A stretch of DNA of 64,000 nt from Flavobacterium panici (lineage in GTDB: Bacteria > Bacteroidota > Bacteroidia > Flavobacteriales > Flavobacteriaceae). This document shows, one piece after another, positions 17,493-25,806 of this stretch. The notes under the pieces are model-generated. The model was not told the DNA's origin. It saw nothing but the letters and a program-made list of their open reading frames with translations, and made no database searches. The position numbers were made by a program, and so were the translations under genes. The first letter of the stretch is position 1. Each line of letters starts with the position of its first letter. The DNA lies in contig NZ_CAIJDE010000063.1 of NCBI RefSeq assembly GCF_903819335.1, positions 1 through 64,000 on the forward strand, in the 5' to 3' direction.

Positions 17493-18986
17493 TTATTTAA
17501 TTTTTAAAACTTCTGCTGTATGTTTTCTCATTTCTGCTAAAAGCTCTGGTTTATCGTTCAGCGTTTTACCATAAGATGGAATCATTGTTTTCATTTTAGC
17601 TTCCCATTCCGGTGTTTTAATTTGGTTTGTAAAACATCTGCTTATTAAATCAACCATAATGGCAACTGCAGTTGATGCTCCCGGAGAAGCTCCTAATAAT
17701 ACTGCTAAAGTTCCGTCGTGTGTTGTAATAACTTCAGTTCCAAACTCCAAAACTCCACCGCCATTTTCACCTTTTTTAATTACCTGCACACGCTGACCTG
17801 CTTTTTCTAATTTCCAGTCTTTAGAGCGTGCACTTGGCAAATATTCTCTAAGTGCTTTCATTCTGTCTTTTGGAGACTGACGAACCTGCTCAATTAAATA
17901 TTTTGTTAGTGGAATATTATGAAATCCGGCAGAAAGCATCGGAATTAAATTGTTTGCTTTTATTGATAATGGTAAATCTAAATAAGATCCATTTTTAAGG
18001 AAACGTGTTGAGAATCCTGCGAATGGTCCAAAAAGAAGTGCTTTTTCTCCATCAATTACACGTGTATCAATATGCGGAACAGACATTGGAGGTGCACCTA
18101 CGCTTGCTTTTCCGTACACTTTTGCCTGATGTTTTGCAATAACTTCCGGATTTGTACATTTTAGCCATTGTCCGCTTACAGGGAAACCTCCGTAACCATT
18201 ACCTTCAGGAACATCTGCTTTTTCTAATAATGGTAATGAACCGCCGCCCGCTCCAATAAATACGAATTGGGTATAGGCTTTTCTTTTTTGACCTGTAGCT
18301 AAATCTGTGATTTTAATTCTCCAAGATTTATCCTCACGCTGTCTTAGTTTTTTAACCTCGTGATTAAAATATAAAGTTACCCCGTCTAATTTTTCAAGAT
18401 AATTAAACATGCTTCTGGTTAAGGCTCCGAAGTTAACATCAGTACCAATTTCCATGTGAGTTGCTGCTAATTTTTCTCCTTCTTCTCTGCCTTCCATTAC
18501 AAGAGGCATCCATTCTTTCAGCTGATTGAAATCTGTACTGAAAGTCATTTCAGCAAAAATAGGATTGCTTTGAAGTGCTTCGAATCTCTTTTTAAGATAT
18601 TCAACATTTTTATCTCCCCATACAAAACTCATGTGGGGAACGCTTTTAATAAAATTTTCTGGAGAAGGAACTTTATTTTCCTGTACTAAATACGACCAGA
18701 ACTGGCGTGAAATTTCAAAAGATTCTGCTATGCTGATTGCTTTTTTGGGATCGATACTTCCATCTGCTTTTTCTGGAGTATAATTTAATTCACAAAAGGC
18801 AGAATGTCCGGTTCCTGCATTATTCCAGGCATCCGAGCTTTCGGCAGCTGCCACATCTAATCTTTCGTAAATTTCAATTTTTATATCTGGCTGCAGCTCT
18901 TTTAAAATTAATCCAAGAGTTGCACTCATAATTCCAGCTCCAATAAGCACTACTTCACTATTGGAACGTATTGTATTGTCAGGCAT
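17493..18986 (-). CDS. mqo: Malate:quinone oxidoreductase
   Basis: This FAD enzyme oxidises malate to oxaloacetate and passes electrons to the quinone pool at the inner membrane. An N-terminal dinucleotide-binding motif, VVLIGAGIMSATLG, is followed by the Mqo signatures SSDAWNNAGTGHSAFCELNYTP and, near the C-terminus, LLGASPGAST. The length of 497 aa is normal. TACCTTTG, a -7 box match, lies upstream at 19016-19009 on the minus strand. It is transcribed alone. Confidence 0.97.
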   Translation of the reverse strand: MPDNTIRSNSEVVLIGAGIMSATLGLILKELQPDIKIEIYERLDVAAAESSDAWNNAGTGHSAFCELNYTPEKADGSIDPKKAISIAESFEISRQFWSYLVQENKVPSPENFIKSVPHMSFVWGDKNVEYLKKRFEALQSNPIFAEMTFSTDFNQLKEWMPLVMEGREEGEKLAATHMEIGTDVNFGALTRSMFNYLEKLDGVTLYFNHEVKKLRQREDKSWRIKITDLATGQKRKAYTQFVFIGAGGGSLPLLEKADVPEGNGYGGFPVSGQWLKCTNPEVIAKHQAKVYGKASVGAPPMSVPHIDTRVIDGEKALLFGPFAGFSTRFLKNGSYLDLPLSIKANNLIPMLSAGFHNIPLTKYLIEQVRQSPKDRMKALREYLPSARSKDWKLEKAGQRVQVIKKGENGGGVLEFGTEVITTHDGTLAVLLGASPGASTAVAIMVDLISRCFTNQIKTPEWEAKMKTMIPSYGKTLNDKPELLAEMRKHTAEVLKIK

Positions 18987-19008
18987 AACAGTAATTTGTT
19001 TTAAAATG

Positions 19009-19016
19009 CAAAGGTA
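19009..19016 (-). promoter_or_regulatory. -7 box upstream of mqo
   Basis: On the minus strand TACCTTTG fits TAnnTTTG, 22 bp upstream of the mqo ATG. A TTTG lies 13 bp further upstream, closer than the usual -33 spacing. Confidence 0.45.
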
Positions 19017-19110
19017 CTTTTTTCAATCGCAAAAAAAAACTAATTTTTACATGATAAAAGTTAGGAAATTATAAATTTTTCTAAAAAAGGAAATTTAATC
19101 AGAAATAAAC

Positions 19111-19527
19111 TTAAAAACGCTTAGAAGAAAGATAATCCTGAAGCATAATGGTTGCCGAAATTTCATCAATAAGCCCTTTATTTTGGCGTTGTTTTTTACT
19201 AAGTCCGCTGTCGATCATGGTTTGAAATGCCATTTTTGAAGTAAAACGTTCATCACCACGAATGACTTTCATTTCTGGAAAAATATTTGAGAAATGGGTT
19301 ACAAATCCATTAATCACAGACGCACTTTCTGATGGCTGACCGTTCATTTGTTTTGGTTCGCCAATTAAGACTGCTTCTACTTTTTCCTTAGCAAAATAAT
19401 CTTTTAGAAAATCAACTAAAGTATGAGTAGGAATCGTAGTTAAACCTGATGCTATAATCTGCATTTCGTCTGTAACAGCAATTCCGGTGCGTTTTTGTCC
19501 GTAGTCTATGGAAAGGATTCTTGGCAT
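19111..19527 (-). CDS. ruvX: Holliday junction resolvase-like protein RuvX (YqgF)
   Basis: This RNase H-fold nuclease family acts on recombination intermediates and pre-16S rRNA. The 138-aa protein has the N-terminal motif SIDYGQKRTGIAVTDE with the first acidic residue, the VLIGEP strand, DERFTS, and the C-terminal DEISATIMLQDYL with further acidic residues. Its length is normal. It lies 43 bp after the toxin gene on the same strand. Confidence 0.93.
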   Translation of the reverse strand: MPRILSIDYGQKRTGIAVTDEMQIIASGLTTIPTHTLVDFLKDYFAKEKVEAVLIGEPKQMNGQPSESASVINGFVTHFSNIFPEMKVIRGDERFTSKMAFQTMIDSGLSKKQRQNKGLIDEISATIMLQDYLSSKRF

Positions 19528-19570
19528 TTTTTGAAATTTTGATAAACGATAGAAAGGAAAATTATAATCT

Positions 19571-19852
19571 TTAAAGTGAGTCTTTATATTTTATAAAACT
19601 GAAAACTAAAACAATATTTTTCTCTATATCAACCTCATAAACAGAAACGTAACCTTTAAAAACATAATCTCTAATATTTTCATTATCAAAGTATTTCGAC
19701 TTAGTAAAATGAAAAGGATGTTTTAAATCTTTTTTAATATTTTTAAGCAAATCTTTCCTAAACTTTAGAGCTGCTCCGGGTTTATCTTTATAAATATAAT
19801 GAACTTGTTCTTTTAATAATTTTAAAAATTCATTAGAAATTTTAATTGTCAT
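19571..19852 (-). CDS. RelE/ParE-superfamily toxin
   Basis: This 93-aa protein has the RelE/ParE fold pattern: an N-terminal helical hairpin (KLLKEQVHYIYKDKPGAALKFRKDL) and then a C-terminal beta sheet ending RDYVFKGYVSVYEVDIEKNI. Such toxins either cut ribosome-bound mRNA or inhibit gyrase. The sequence looks more ParE-like, but the target cannot be decided here. The start overlaps the upstream antitoxin gene by 11 bp, which is typical of type II modules. Confidence 0.83.
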   Translation of the reverse strand: MTIKISNEFLKLLKEQVHYIYKDKPGAALKFRKDLLKNIKKDLKHPFHFTKSKYFDNENIRDYVFKGYVSVYEVDIEKNIVLVFSFIKYKDSL

Positions 19853-20072
19853 ATTCCAAAAATGTATTATCTAAAATCGAATCTACTTCATCTATCGAAT
19901 ACAACTTTTCATTGCCACTTTTTAATTTAGCATAAGCTGCATGCACTTTTCTTTTATCATTTTCAAAATCAGAATCTTCAATAATTCTCAATTCACTAGG
20001 AGAAAACTCACTTAATAATTTAAGAACTTTCTCTCTAATCTCCGGCTGAAATTCTAATCTTATCGCTTCCAT
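19842..20072 (-). CDS. Probable antitoxin of the ParE-type module
   Basis: This 76-aa acidic protein is encoded immediately upstream of the toxin and overlaps it by 11 bp. Part of it is helical with many charged residues (SEFSPSELRIIEDSDFENDKRK). I do not recognise a named DNA-binding domain in it. Its role is inferred from size, order and overlap. Confidence 0.7.
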   Translation of the reverse strand: MEAIRLEFQPEIREKVLKLLSEFSPSELRIIEDSDFENDKRKVHAAYAKLKSGNEKLYSIDEVDSILDNTFLEYDN

Positions 20073-20148
20073 AATACTATCATTTTACAATACAAATATA
20101 ACCTTTTTTGGATTCATGTTTTTTTAAATTAATCTTAAAACCAAAAGA

Positions 20149-20172
20149 CCCGCCTTGAAAACTCAAAACGGG
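20149..20172 (-). terminator. Hairpin terminator after the PAS gene
   Basis: On the minus strand CCCGTTTTGA pairs with TCAAGGCGGG (two G-U pairs) and is followed by a T-rich stretch, 38 bp after the PAS gene stop. Confidence 0.6.
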
Positions 20173-20210
20173 CCCGAACCTAAATATTTAAAACTAAAAA
20201 TTATTCTTTT

Positions 20211-20843
20211 TTATCGGTTAAATAATCTGCCGAAAAAACCTTTATGCTCCTCTTCTTCTCCATCTTGTTCTTCTTCATAATGAGCAAACTTTGCCTGATT
20301 TTTTTCATGATCGTAAATTAACTCCTTTATATATTCAACATATGATTTCTTTTTTTCTTCTAAAAAACCTATCAAATATTTCTCGCTAAACTCTACTCCG
20401 CTTGCGGCTTCAATTTGAAGTAATTTTTTATACAATGGTTCAATATGCATCGCAATCACTTCTTGCGGTACAGCTTGTCTTCTTCCAAAATAATTCACAA
20501 TAACCCCATTTTCATCTCTTGCAATATCAAAATCTGTAATGACCCAATAATATCTTCCTGATTTTGCTAAATTTTTTACGATTGCATGAAAGTTTTTTCC
20601 GTTTTTAAGATTTTCCCATAGCACTTTAAAAATAACTTTTGGCATATCGGGATGGCGAATAATATTATGCGGCTGTCCCATTAATTCATAATCTTCGTAA
20701 CCACAAACATCAACAAAAACTTCATTGGCATATTCAATAATACCAAAGGCATTTGTTTTACTCATAATTACCTGCGTTTTATCCCACGTAACTTCCTTAT
20801 CGATTACTGTTACTGGGGTTCGAAGTTGATTTTCCTGATTCAT
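20211..20843 (-). CDS. Aer-like PAS domain protein
   Basis: This 210-aa soluble protein has one PAS domain (about residues 20-125) carrying GQPHNIIRHPDMP, a sequence close to the FAD-binding PAS domain of the aerotaxis receptor Aer. The PAS domain is followed by a helical region and an acidic C-terminus. There is no kinase, cyclase or chemotaxis signalling domain, so it may be a stand-alone redox or oxygen sensor with an unknown partner. Its promoter carries the same Fnr-type site and spacing as hemN and the cbb3 genes, which supports a low-oxygen role. Confidence 0.85.
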   Translation of the reverse strand: MNQENQLRTPVTVIDKEVTWDKTQVIMSKTNAFGIIEYANEVFVDVCGYEDYELMGQPHNIIRHPDMPKVIFKVLWENLKNGKNFHAIVKNLAKSGRYYWVITDFDIARDENGVIVNYFGRRQAVPQEVIAMHIEPLYKKLLQIEAASGVEFSEKYLIGFLEEKKKSYVEYIKELIYDHEKNQAKFAHYEEEQDGEEEEHKGFFGRLFNR

Positions 20844-20906
20844 GTCTAGTAGATTTTTTATGTTTTGGATTGGATTTTTAATGCTGATTTCTCAGAATTA
20901 ATCCGG

Positions 20907-20950
20907 CAAAAGTAGCTGGAAGAAAAAGCAAAGAATCTGACATTTGTCAT
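20907..20950 (-). promoter_or_regulatory. Fnr-type operator and promoter of the PAS gene
   Basis: On the minus strand ATGACAAATGTCAG (20950-20937, one base from ATGA-N6-TCAT) is followed after 22 bp by TACTTTTG (20914-20907), a perfect TAnnTTTG. The geometry equals that of the hemN, ccoS and ccoI promoters. The leader to the ATG at 20843 would be about 60 nt. Confidence 0.78.
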
Positions 20951-21073
20951 ATTTTGATATAAAAAAAACTTTTAGTGGTATATTATTGAAACCGAAATTA
21001 TATTAAGAAAACATAATTTATCAAATTAAAAACAAAAAGTTATATTTATAACACTTTCAACTCCGTTTACTTT

Positions 21074-21102
21074 TTTGCTTTTCCGTAAATACGTTATCTT
21101 TG
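21074..21102 (+). promoter_or_regulatory. Promoter of dapD
   Basis: TTTG (21074-21077), a 17-bp spacer and TATCTTTG (21095-21102) match the Bacteroidota -33/-7 consensus. The -7 box ends 15 bp before the dapD ATG, so the leader is very short. Confidence 0.75.
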
Positions 21103-21117
21103 CCAAAAATTTAAACT

Positions 21118-21933
21118 ATGAATTCTTTACAGACTATAATTGAACAAGCTTGGGAAAACAGAGCTTTATTACAAGAACAAACTACAACTGACGCTATTAG
21201 AGAAGTTATCGAATTAGTTGATGCAGGAAAATTACGTGTTGCTGAACCTGTTGGTGATGCCTGGCAGGTAAACGAATGGGTTAAGAAAGCGGTTGTAATG
21301 TATTTCCCAATTCAAAAAATGGAAACATGGCAATCTGGTATTTTCGAATATCACGACAAAATGTTGCTAAAAAAAGGTTATGCTGAAAAAGGAATTCGTG
21401 TAGTACCAAATGCTGTGGCGCGTTACGGAGCTTATATTTCAAGCGGAGTAATTTTAATGCCAAGTTATGTAAATATTGGTGCTTATGTTGACGAAGGAAC
21501 TATGGTTGACACTTGGGCAACTGTAGGTAGCTGTGCACAAATTGGTAAAAACGTTCACTTAAGCGGTGGTGTTGGTATTGGCGGTGTTTTAGAGCCATTG
21601 CAAGCTGCTCCGGTAATTATTGAAGACGGTGCTTTTATTGGTTCTCGTTGTATTGTGGTAGAAGGTGTTCACGTTGGTAAAGAAGCTGTTCTTGGTGCTA
21701 ACGTTTGTTTGACTGCTTCAACAAAAATTATTGACGTTACAGGCGATGAACCAGTTGAAATGAAAGGTTTTGTTCCTGCACGTTCTGTTGTAATTCCTGG
21801 AAGTTACACTAAAAAGTTTGCTGCCGGTGAATTTCAGGTTCCATGTGCTTTAATCATTGGTACTCGTAAACCATCTACAGATTTGAAAACTTCATTAAAT
21901 AATGCACTTCGCGAATACGACGTTGCGGTATAA
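21118..21933 (+). CDS. dapD: Tetrahydrodipicolinate N-succinyltransferase
   Basis: DapD succinylates tetrahydrodipicolinate in the diaminopimelate/lysine pathway, which feeds peptidoglycan. The 271-aa protein has an N-terminal helical domain followed by a left-handed beta helix of hexapeptide repeats (for example VNIGAYVDEGTMVDTWATVG). The family signature RVVPNAVARYGAYI is present. Its length matches the family. It has a consensus promoter and a strong terminator, so it is a single-gene unit. Confidence 0.97.
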   Translation: MNSLQTIIEQAWENRALLQEQTTTDAIREVIELVDAGKLRVAEPVGDAWQVNEWVKKAVVMYFPIQKMETWQSGIFEYHDKMLLKKGYAEKGIRVVPNAVARYGAYISSGVILMPSYVNIGAYVDEGTMVDTWATVGSCAQIGKNVHLSGGVGIGGVLEPLQAAPVIIEDGAFIGSRCIVVEGVHVGKEAVLGANVCLTASTKIIDVTGDEPVEMKGFVPARSVVIPGSYTKKFAAGEFQVPCALIIGTRKPSTDLKTSLNNALREYDVAV

Positions 21934-21960
21934 TTTATAAAGAACAAATAAATTAAAAAA

Positions 21961-22000
21961 TCCAAATTCCAATTGATTATGATTGGAATTTGGATTTTTT
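21961..22000 (+). terminator. Strong terminator of dapD
   Basis: A perfect 13-bp stem, TCCAAATTCCAAT and ATTGGAATTTGGA, encloses an 8-nt loop and is followed by eight T. It lies 28 bp after the dapD stop. Confidence 0.93.
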
Positions 22001-22040
22001 TTGCTTCAATTTGTAACCAATTAAAAGATTCCCTTTTTAG

Positions 22041-23105
22041 ATGAAGATACTTGTTATTCAACAAAAAATGATTGGAGACGTTTTAGTCAGCAGTATTATT
22101 TGCAATAATCTGCGTGCTGCTTATCCAGATGCTCAAATAGATTATTTGGTTTATGCTTCGACAACTCCAGTTTTAGAAGGTAATGCAAGTATGGACAACA
22201 TCATTTTATTTGAAGAAAAACATCGAAAAAGTAAAAAAGAATTATTGAAACTTGGTTTTCAAATTCGAAATGAAAAATACGATCTGGTTATTGATGCCTA
22301 TTCAAAATTAGAAAGCTGGATTTTAGTATTTTTAAGCAACGCCAAAAGAAAAATCTCTTATAAAAAACCGGGAAGAAACTTTCTTTATACCGATAATGTT
22401 CCGTTTGCACCTTTTCCTAAAACTAATTTAGGTTTAGCAATTGAAAGAAGACTTTCATTAATAGAACCTTTAGATTTAAAAATTGCAATAAATCCAATCC
22501 CGAAGTTATTTGTTTCTGAAAAAGAAAATCAGGAAGCTTTAGCTGTTTTTGAAAAACATAATGTTCGCAAAGACAGAAAAACAGTAATGATCAGTCTTTT
22601 AGGAAGCGAAAAATTAAAAACGTATCCGCTTGAATTCATGTCGAAAGTAGTGGATTATATTGCAGATAATGCCGATGTAAATATTCTTTTTAATTATTTC
22701 CCGAAGCAGATTGAAGATGCAAAAACTGTTTTTAACGCCTGTAAACCTTCAACTCAGGAAAAGATATATTTTGATTTATTAGGCAGCGATTTGCGTTCTT
22801 TCATTGCGATTATGAATCAATGTGATTTAATTATAGGAAATGACGGCGGTGCCATAAATATGGCAAAAGCTTTGGAGAAACCTTCGTTCATCATTTTTTC
22901 TCCTTGGATTGAAAAGAAAATCTGGGCTACGTTTGAAGACGAAATCCACCATTTATCGGTGCATTTAAAAGATTATCGTTCGGATTTATTTGAGCAGAAA
23001 TCCGAAAAAATGCTTAAAAAAGAAGCTTTGTCTTTGTATCAGGAATTTAAACCTGAATTTTTTAAAGACAAAATTGAATCATTTCTAGAAAAAAATATCC
23101 TCTAA
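22041..23105 (+). CDS. Glycosyltransferase family 9 (heptosyltransferase-like)
   Basis: This 354-aa cytoplasmic enzyme is related to ADP-heptose:LPS heptosyltransferases. An N-terminal Rossmann half (MKILVIQQKMIGDVLVSSII, with the GDV motif) is followed by a C-terminal half with GNDGGAINMAKALEKPSFI, the GT9 donor-binding region. It probably adds a sugar to the LPS core. The next gene starts 2 bp after it on the same strand, so the two form a pair. The acceptor cannot be told from sequence. Confidence 0.9.
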   Translation: MKILVIQQKMIGDVLVSSIICNNLRAAYPDAQIDYLVYASTTPVLEGNASMDNIILFEEKHRKSKKELLKLGFQIRNEKYDLVIDAYSKLESWILVFLSNAKRKISYKKPGRNFLYTDNVPFAPFPKTNLGLAIERRLSLIEPLDLKIAINPIPKLFVSEKENQEALAVFEKHNVRKDRKTVMISLLGSEKLKTYPLEFMSKVVDYIADNADVNILFNYFPKQIEDAKTVFNACKPSTQEKIYFDLLGSDLRSFIAIMNQCDLIIGNDGGAINMAKALEKPSFIIFSPWIEKKIWATFEDEIHHLSVHLKDYRSDLFEQKSEKMLKKEALSLYQEFKPEFFKDKIESFLEKNIL

Positions 23106-23107
23106 AA

Positions 23108-23896
23108 ATGATTTCGTCTCCAAAACAACTTTTATCGGCTTTATTGATAACTTATAATGAAGAATCCAACATACGTGAAGTTCTTGATAATTTGGCTTTT
23201 GCCGATGAAATAATTGTCGTTGATTCTTTTAGTACCGACAAAACTTTCGAAATTGCATCGACTTACAAAAATGTAAAAATTGTTCAGCGTGCTTTTGATA
23301 ATTTTGCGATTCAGCGAAACTATACAATAGATTTAGCTACAAATTCATGGATTCTTTTTATCGATGCCGACGAGCGAATAAGTCCGGAATTGCAGCGAGA
23401 AATTATTAGTGAAATAAATCAGCCAAAAAGTGCTTCTGCTTATTTTTTTCGTAGAGATTTTATCTTCGAAAACAAGAAACTGTACTTTAGCGGCTGGCAG
23501 AATGATAAAATTATTCGTCTTTTTAGAAAAGAAGATGCACGCTATAACAACAATAAAATTGTGCACGAAAAACTAATTGTAAAAGGGGAAATTAAAAAAT
23601 TAAAGCACAAACTAACACATCATTCTTATTCTGATTACGAAAATTATAAGCAAAAAATGATTTTCTACGGACAGTTAAAAGCGCAGGAAGAGTTAACAAA
23701 AAACACTAATCCTAACTTTTTTCATTTCTATATTCGACCTGTTTATCAGTTTTTAAACCAATATTTATTAAGGCTTGGATTTTTAGACGGAAGAAAGGGA
23801 ATTATTATCTGTTACTTAAATGCTTTGAGTGTATCGGTTCGTTTTCAGGAACTTAAAAAAATACAGAAACAAATTAAGATTTCTTCCAGAATTTAA
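23108..23896 (+). CDS. Family 2 glycosyltransferase, WaaE/KdtX-like
   Basis: This 262-aa GT-A enzyme has LLITYNEESNIREVLDNL at its N-terminus, VVDSFSTDKT, and the metal-binding DADER motif. This pattern matches the LPS core glucosyltransferase group WaaE/KdtX. It is in one transcript with the GT9 gene. Its 3' end overlaps the 3' end of the opposite-strand kinase gene by 23 bp. Confidence 0.9.
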   Translation: MISSPKQLLSALLITYNEESNIREVLDNLAFADEIIVVDSFSTDKTFEIASTYKNVKIVQRAFDNFAIQRNYTIDLATNSWILFIDADERISPELQREIISEINQPKSASAYFFRRDFIFENKKLYFSGWQNDKIIRLFRKEDARYNNNKIVHEKLIVKGEIKKLKHKLTHHSYSDYENYKQKMIFYGQLKAQEELTKNTNPNFFHFYIRPVYQFLNQYLLRLGFLDGRKGIIICYLNALSVSVRFQELKKIQKQIKISSRI

Positions 23897-24644
23897 GTTT
23901 CTTTTTCAATCTTTTCTTTCTTGCAAATTCTTCCTGAAAAGTAGAAGTTGCCTGCCACATTTTTTCAAAAATTTCAGCTTCAGATTTATCAGTATAGAAT
24001 TTAGAATATTCGTTACTCATTACAGCGATCATTTCTTTTTTAGGCGTTAAACGGCTAAAATTGTTCATGCGCTGTTCGAAACTCATATTATCGTGAAAAT
24101 TCATTCGGTTTAAATCGACCAAAAAGAAACTATAGATATTGTTTTCGTTCTTTTTAATTAATGTATTTCCCGGCGAATGATCAAGAAACTCTACTCCTTT
24201 TTCATGAAGATCAAAAGTGAATTTTGTAAACTGTCTTAAAATGTTATCGTTATCAGGATACTCTGGAATTTCTACCAATTCTCTATAAGTCAGCTCTGTA
24301 ACTAAATGTTCGCTGGCATAATAACTATCTTTTAAACCCACTAAATTAAAATTCTCAAGAAATGCAATTGGTTCCGGAGTTCCAATTCCTTTTTCTAATA
24401 AAATCGTGGCATATTCAAACGAACGTCTGGCTTTTGATTTTCTAAAATATCGGTAAGCAATTTTGTTAACTATATTCGGAATTTTAAATGATTTGATATT
24501 GATTTTTTTTCCATCTAAATCAAACAATTTTATCTTATTACGATCTCCGTTTCCAAAAAGTTCGCCAGACGAGCCAAACGTTTTGATGGTGACCAAAATT
24601 GCTGGAGTATTATTTTCGAAAGAAGGATTTACTTTAAAATTCAT
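23874..24644 (-). CDS. LPS core sugar kinase-like protein (Kdo kinase/InaA family)
   Basis: This 256-aa protein kinase-like fold enzyme has the catalytic loop HEKGVEFLDHSPGNTL (Asp and Asn) and the metal motif VDLNRMNF, as in KdkA, RfaP and InaA. It probably phosphorylates Kdo or another core sugar. I start it at 24644 (MNFKVNPSFE); an ATG at 24668 would add eight residues. It lies convergent with the WaaE-like gene and overlaps it, and divergent from the next glycosyltransferase. Confidence 0.85.
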   Translation of the reverse strand: MNFKVNPSFENNTPAILVTIKTFGSSGELFGNGDRNKIKLFDLDGKKINIKSFKIPNIVNKIAYRYFRKSKARRSFEYATILLEKGIGTPEPIAFLENFNLVGLKDSYYASEHLVTELTYRELVEIPEYPDNDNILRQFTKFTFDLHEKGVEFLDHSPGNTLIKKNENNIYSFFLVDLNRMNFHDNMSFEQRMNNFSRLTPKKEMIAVMSNEYSKFYTDKSEAEIFEKMWQATSTFQEEFARKKRLKKKLKFWKKS

Positions 24645-24729
24645 CAGTAGTTTTTTATAAAGGGACAAAAATACGGATACGATTTAAGACTTCAAATTAT
24701 TATTGTACTTTCGTAAAAAAAGAAAAATA

Positions 24730-25803
24730 ATGTCCCAAAAAAGTATCTTTCTAGAAACGCATAATATCAACAACAGAGCATCAGGTTTAGGAACTTTTAA
24801 TTATGAATTAATTAAAGGATTATCTACGTTAGATTTTGATAATTACGAATTAACGCTGAACAGTGCAAAGCCGGAACTTTTAAAAGACGAATTTAAGGAT
24901 AAATTTAAATACCATAAATACAGCAGTCTTTCAAGACATCCGTTGTTTAGAATTCGAAAAAAATACGATTTATGGCATTCTGTAAATCAAAATATTAAAG
25001 TTGAGCCTTTTCATAAAATTAATTATCTGCTAACTGTTCACGATATTCATTTTGTAGAAGAAGTTTCAAACGATAAAAGTCCTAAATTAAAGAAGCTTTT
25101 TGCAGAAAAACTAGAAAGATCTACTGCGATTACTTATATCTCAGAATTTGCAAAGAAACATACACACGAACATTTTAATGTTCCAAATGTTCCTGAATAT
25201 GTTATTTATAACGGAAACCCAATTTCAACACTTTTAGATACTTCTGCTTTTGTTTCAAATGTTCCTGTCGATAAGCCTTTCTTTTATTGTATTGGAGATT
25301 TTATTGAAAGAAAGAATTACAGTTCGATCATTAATATGATGAAATTGATAAAAGATTTTAATTTAATTATTTCAGGAAATAACGATAAAAAATACGGTGA
25401 AGAAATCAAAAAACTCATTTCTGATAATAATTTAGAAAATCAGGTTTTTTTAACCGGAAAAGTGTCTGATGAAGGGAAACAGTTTTATATGAAAAACTGT
25501 ACCGCATTTCTTTTTCCATCAATTCGCGAAGGTTTTGGACTTCCGCCAATTGAAGCGATGAGTTTTGGCAAACCGGTATTTTTATCTGATAGAACTTCGC
25601 TGCCTGAAATTGGAGGCGATGTTTCTAATTATTGGAACAATTTTGATCCTGAATACATGAAAGAGATTCTTTTTAGCGGATTAACGAATTTTGACAATAA
25701 TAAAACCGAAATCGAAAATCAGCTTAAAAAAAGAGCTGCAAGTTTCGATTGGAAAGTTGCAGCTGCTGAATATTTTAATGTTTATAAAGAGATCGTAAAA
25801 TAA
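24730..25803 (+). CDS. Glycosyltransferase family 4
   Basis: This 357-aa GT-B enzyme has the GT4 donor-site motif IREGFGLPPIEAMSFGKPVF (paired Glu residues) followed by LPEIGGDV. An N-terminal acceptor domain contains LLTVHDIHF. It probably works in LPS core or surface glycan assembly. I start at ATG 24730 (MSQKSIF); nine in-frame codons upstream run into a -7-like TACTTTCG. It ends 3 bp from the stop of the convergent neighbour. Confidence 0.92.
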   Translation: MSQKSIFLETHNINNRASGLGTFNYELIKGLSTLDFDNYELTLNSAKPELLKDEFKDKFKYHKYSSLSRHPLFRIRKKYDLWHSVNQNIKVEPFHKINYLLTVHDIHFVEEVSNDKSPKLKKLFAEKLERSTAITYISEFAKKHTHEHFNVPNVPEYVIYNGNPISTLLDTSAFVSNVPVDKPFFYCIGDFIERKNYSSIINMMKLIKDFNLIISGNNDKKYGEEIKKLISDNNLENQVFLTGKVSDEGKQFYMKNCTAFLFPSIREGFGLPPIEAMSFGKPVFLSDRTSLPEIGGDVSNYWNNFDPEYMKEILFSGLTNFDNNKTEIENQLKKRAASFDWKVAAAEYFNVYKEIVK

Positions 25804-25806
25804 ATT

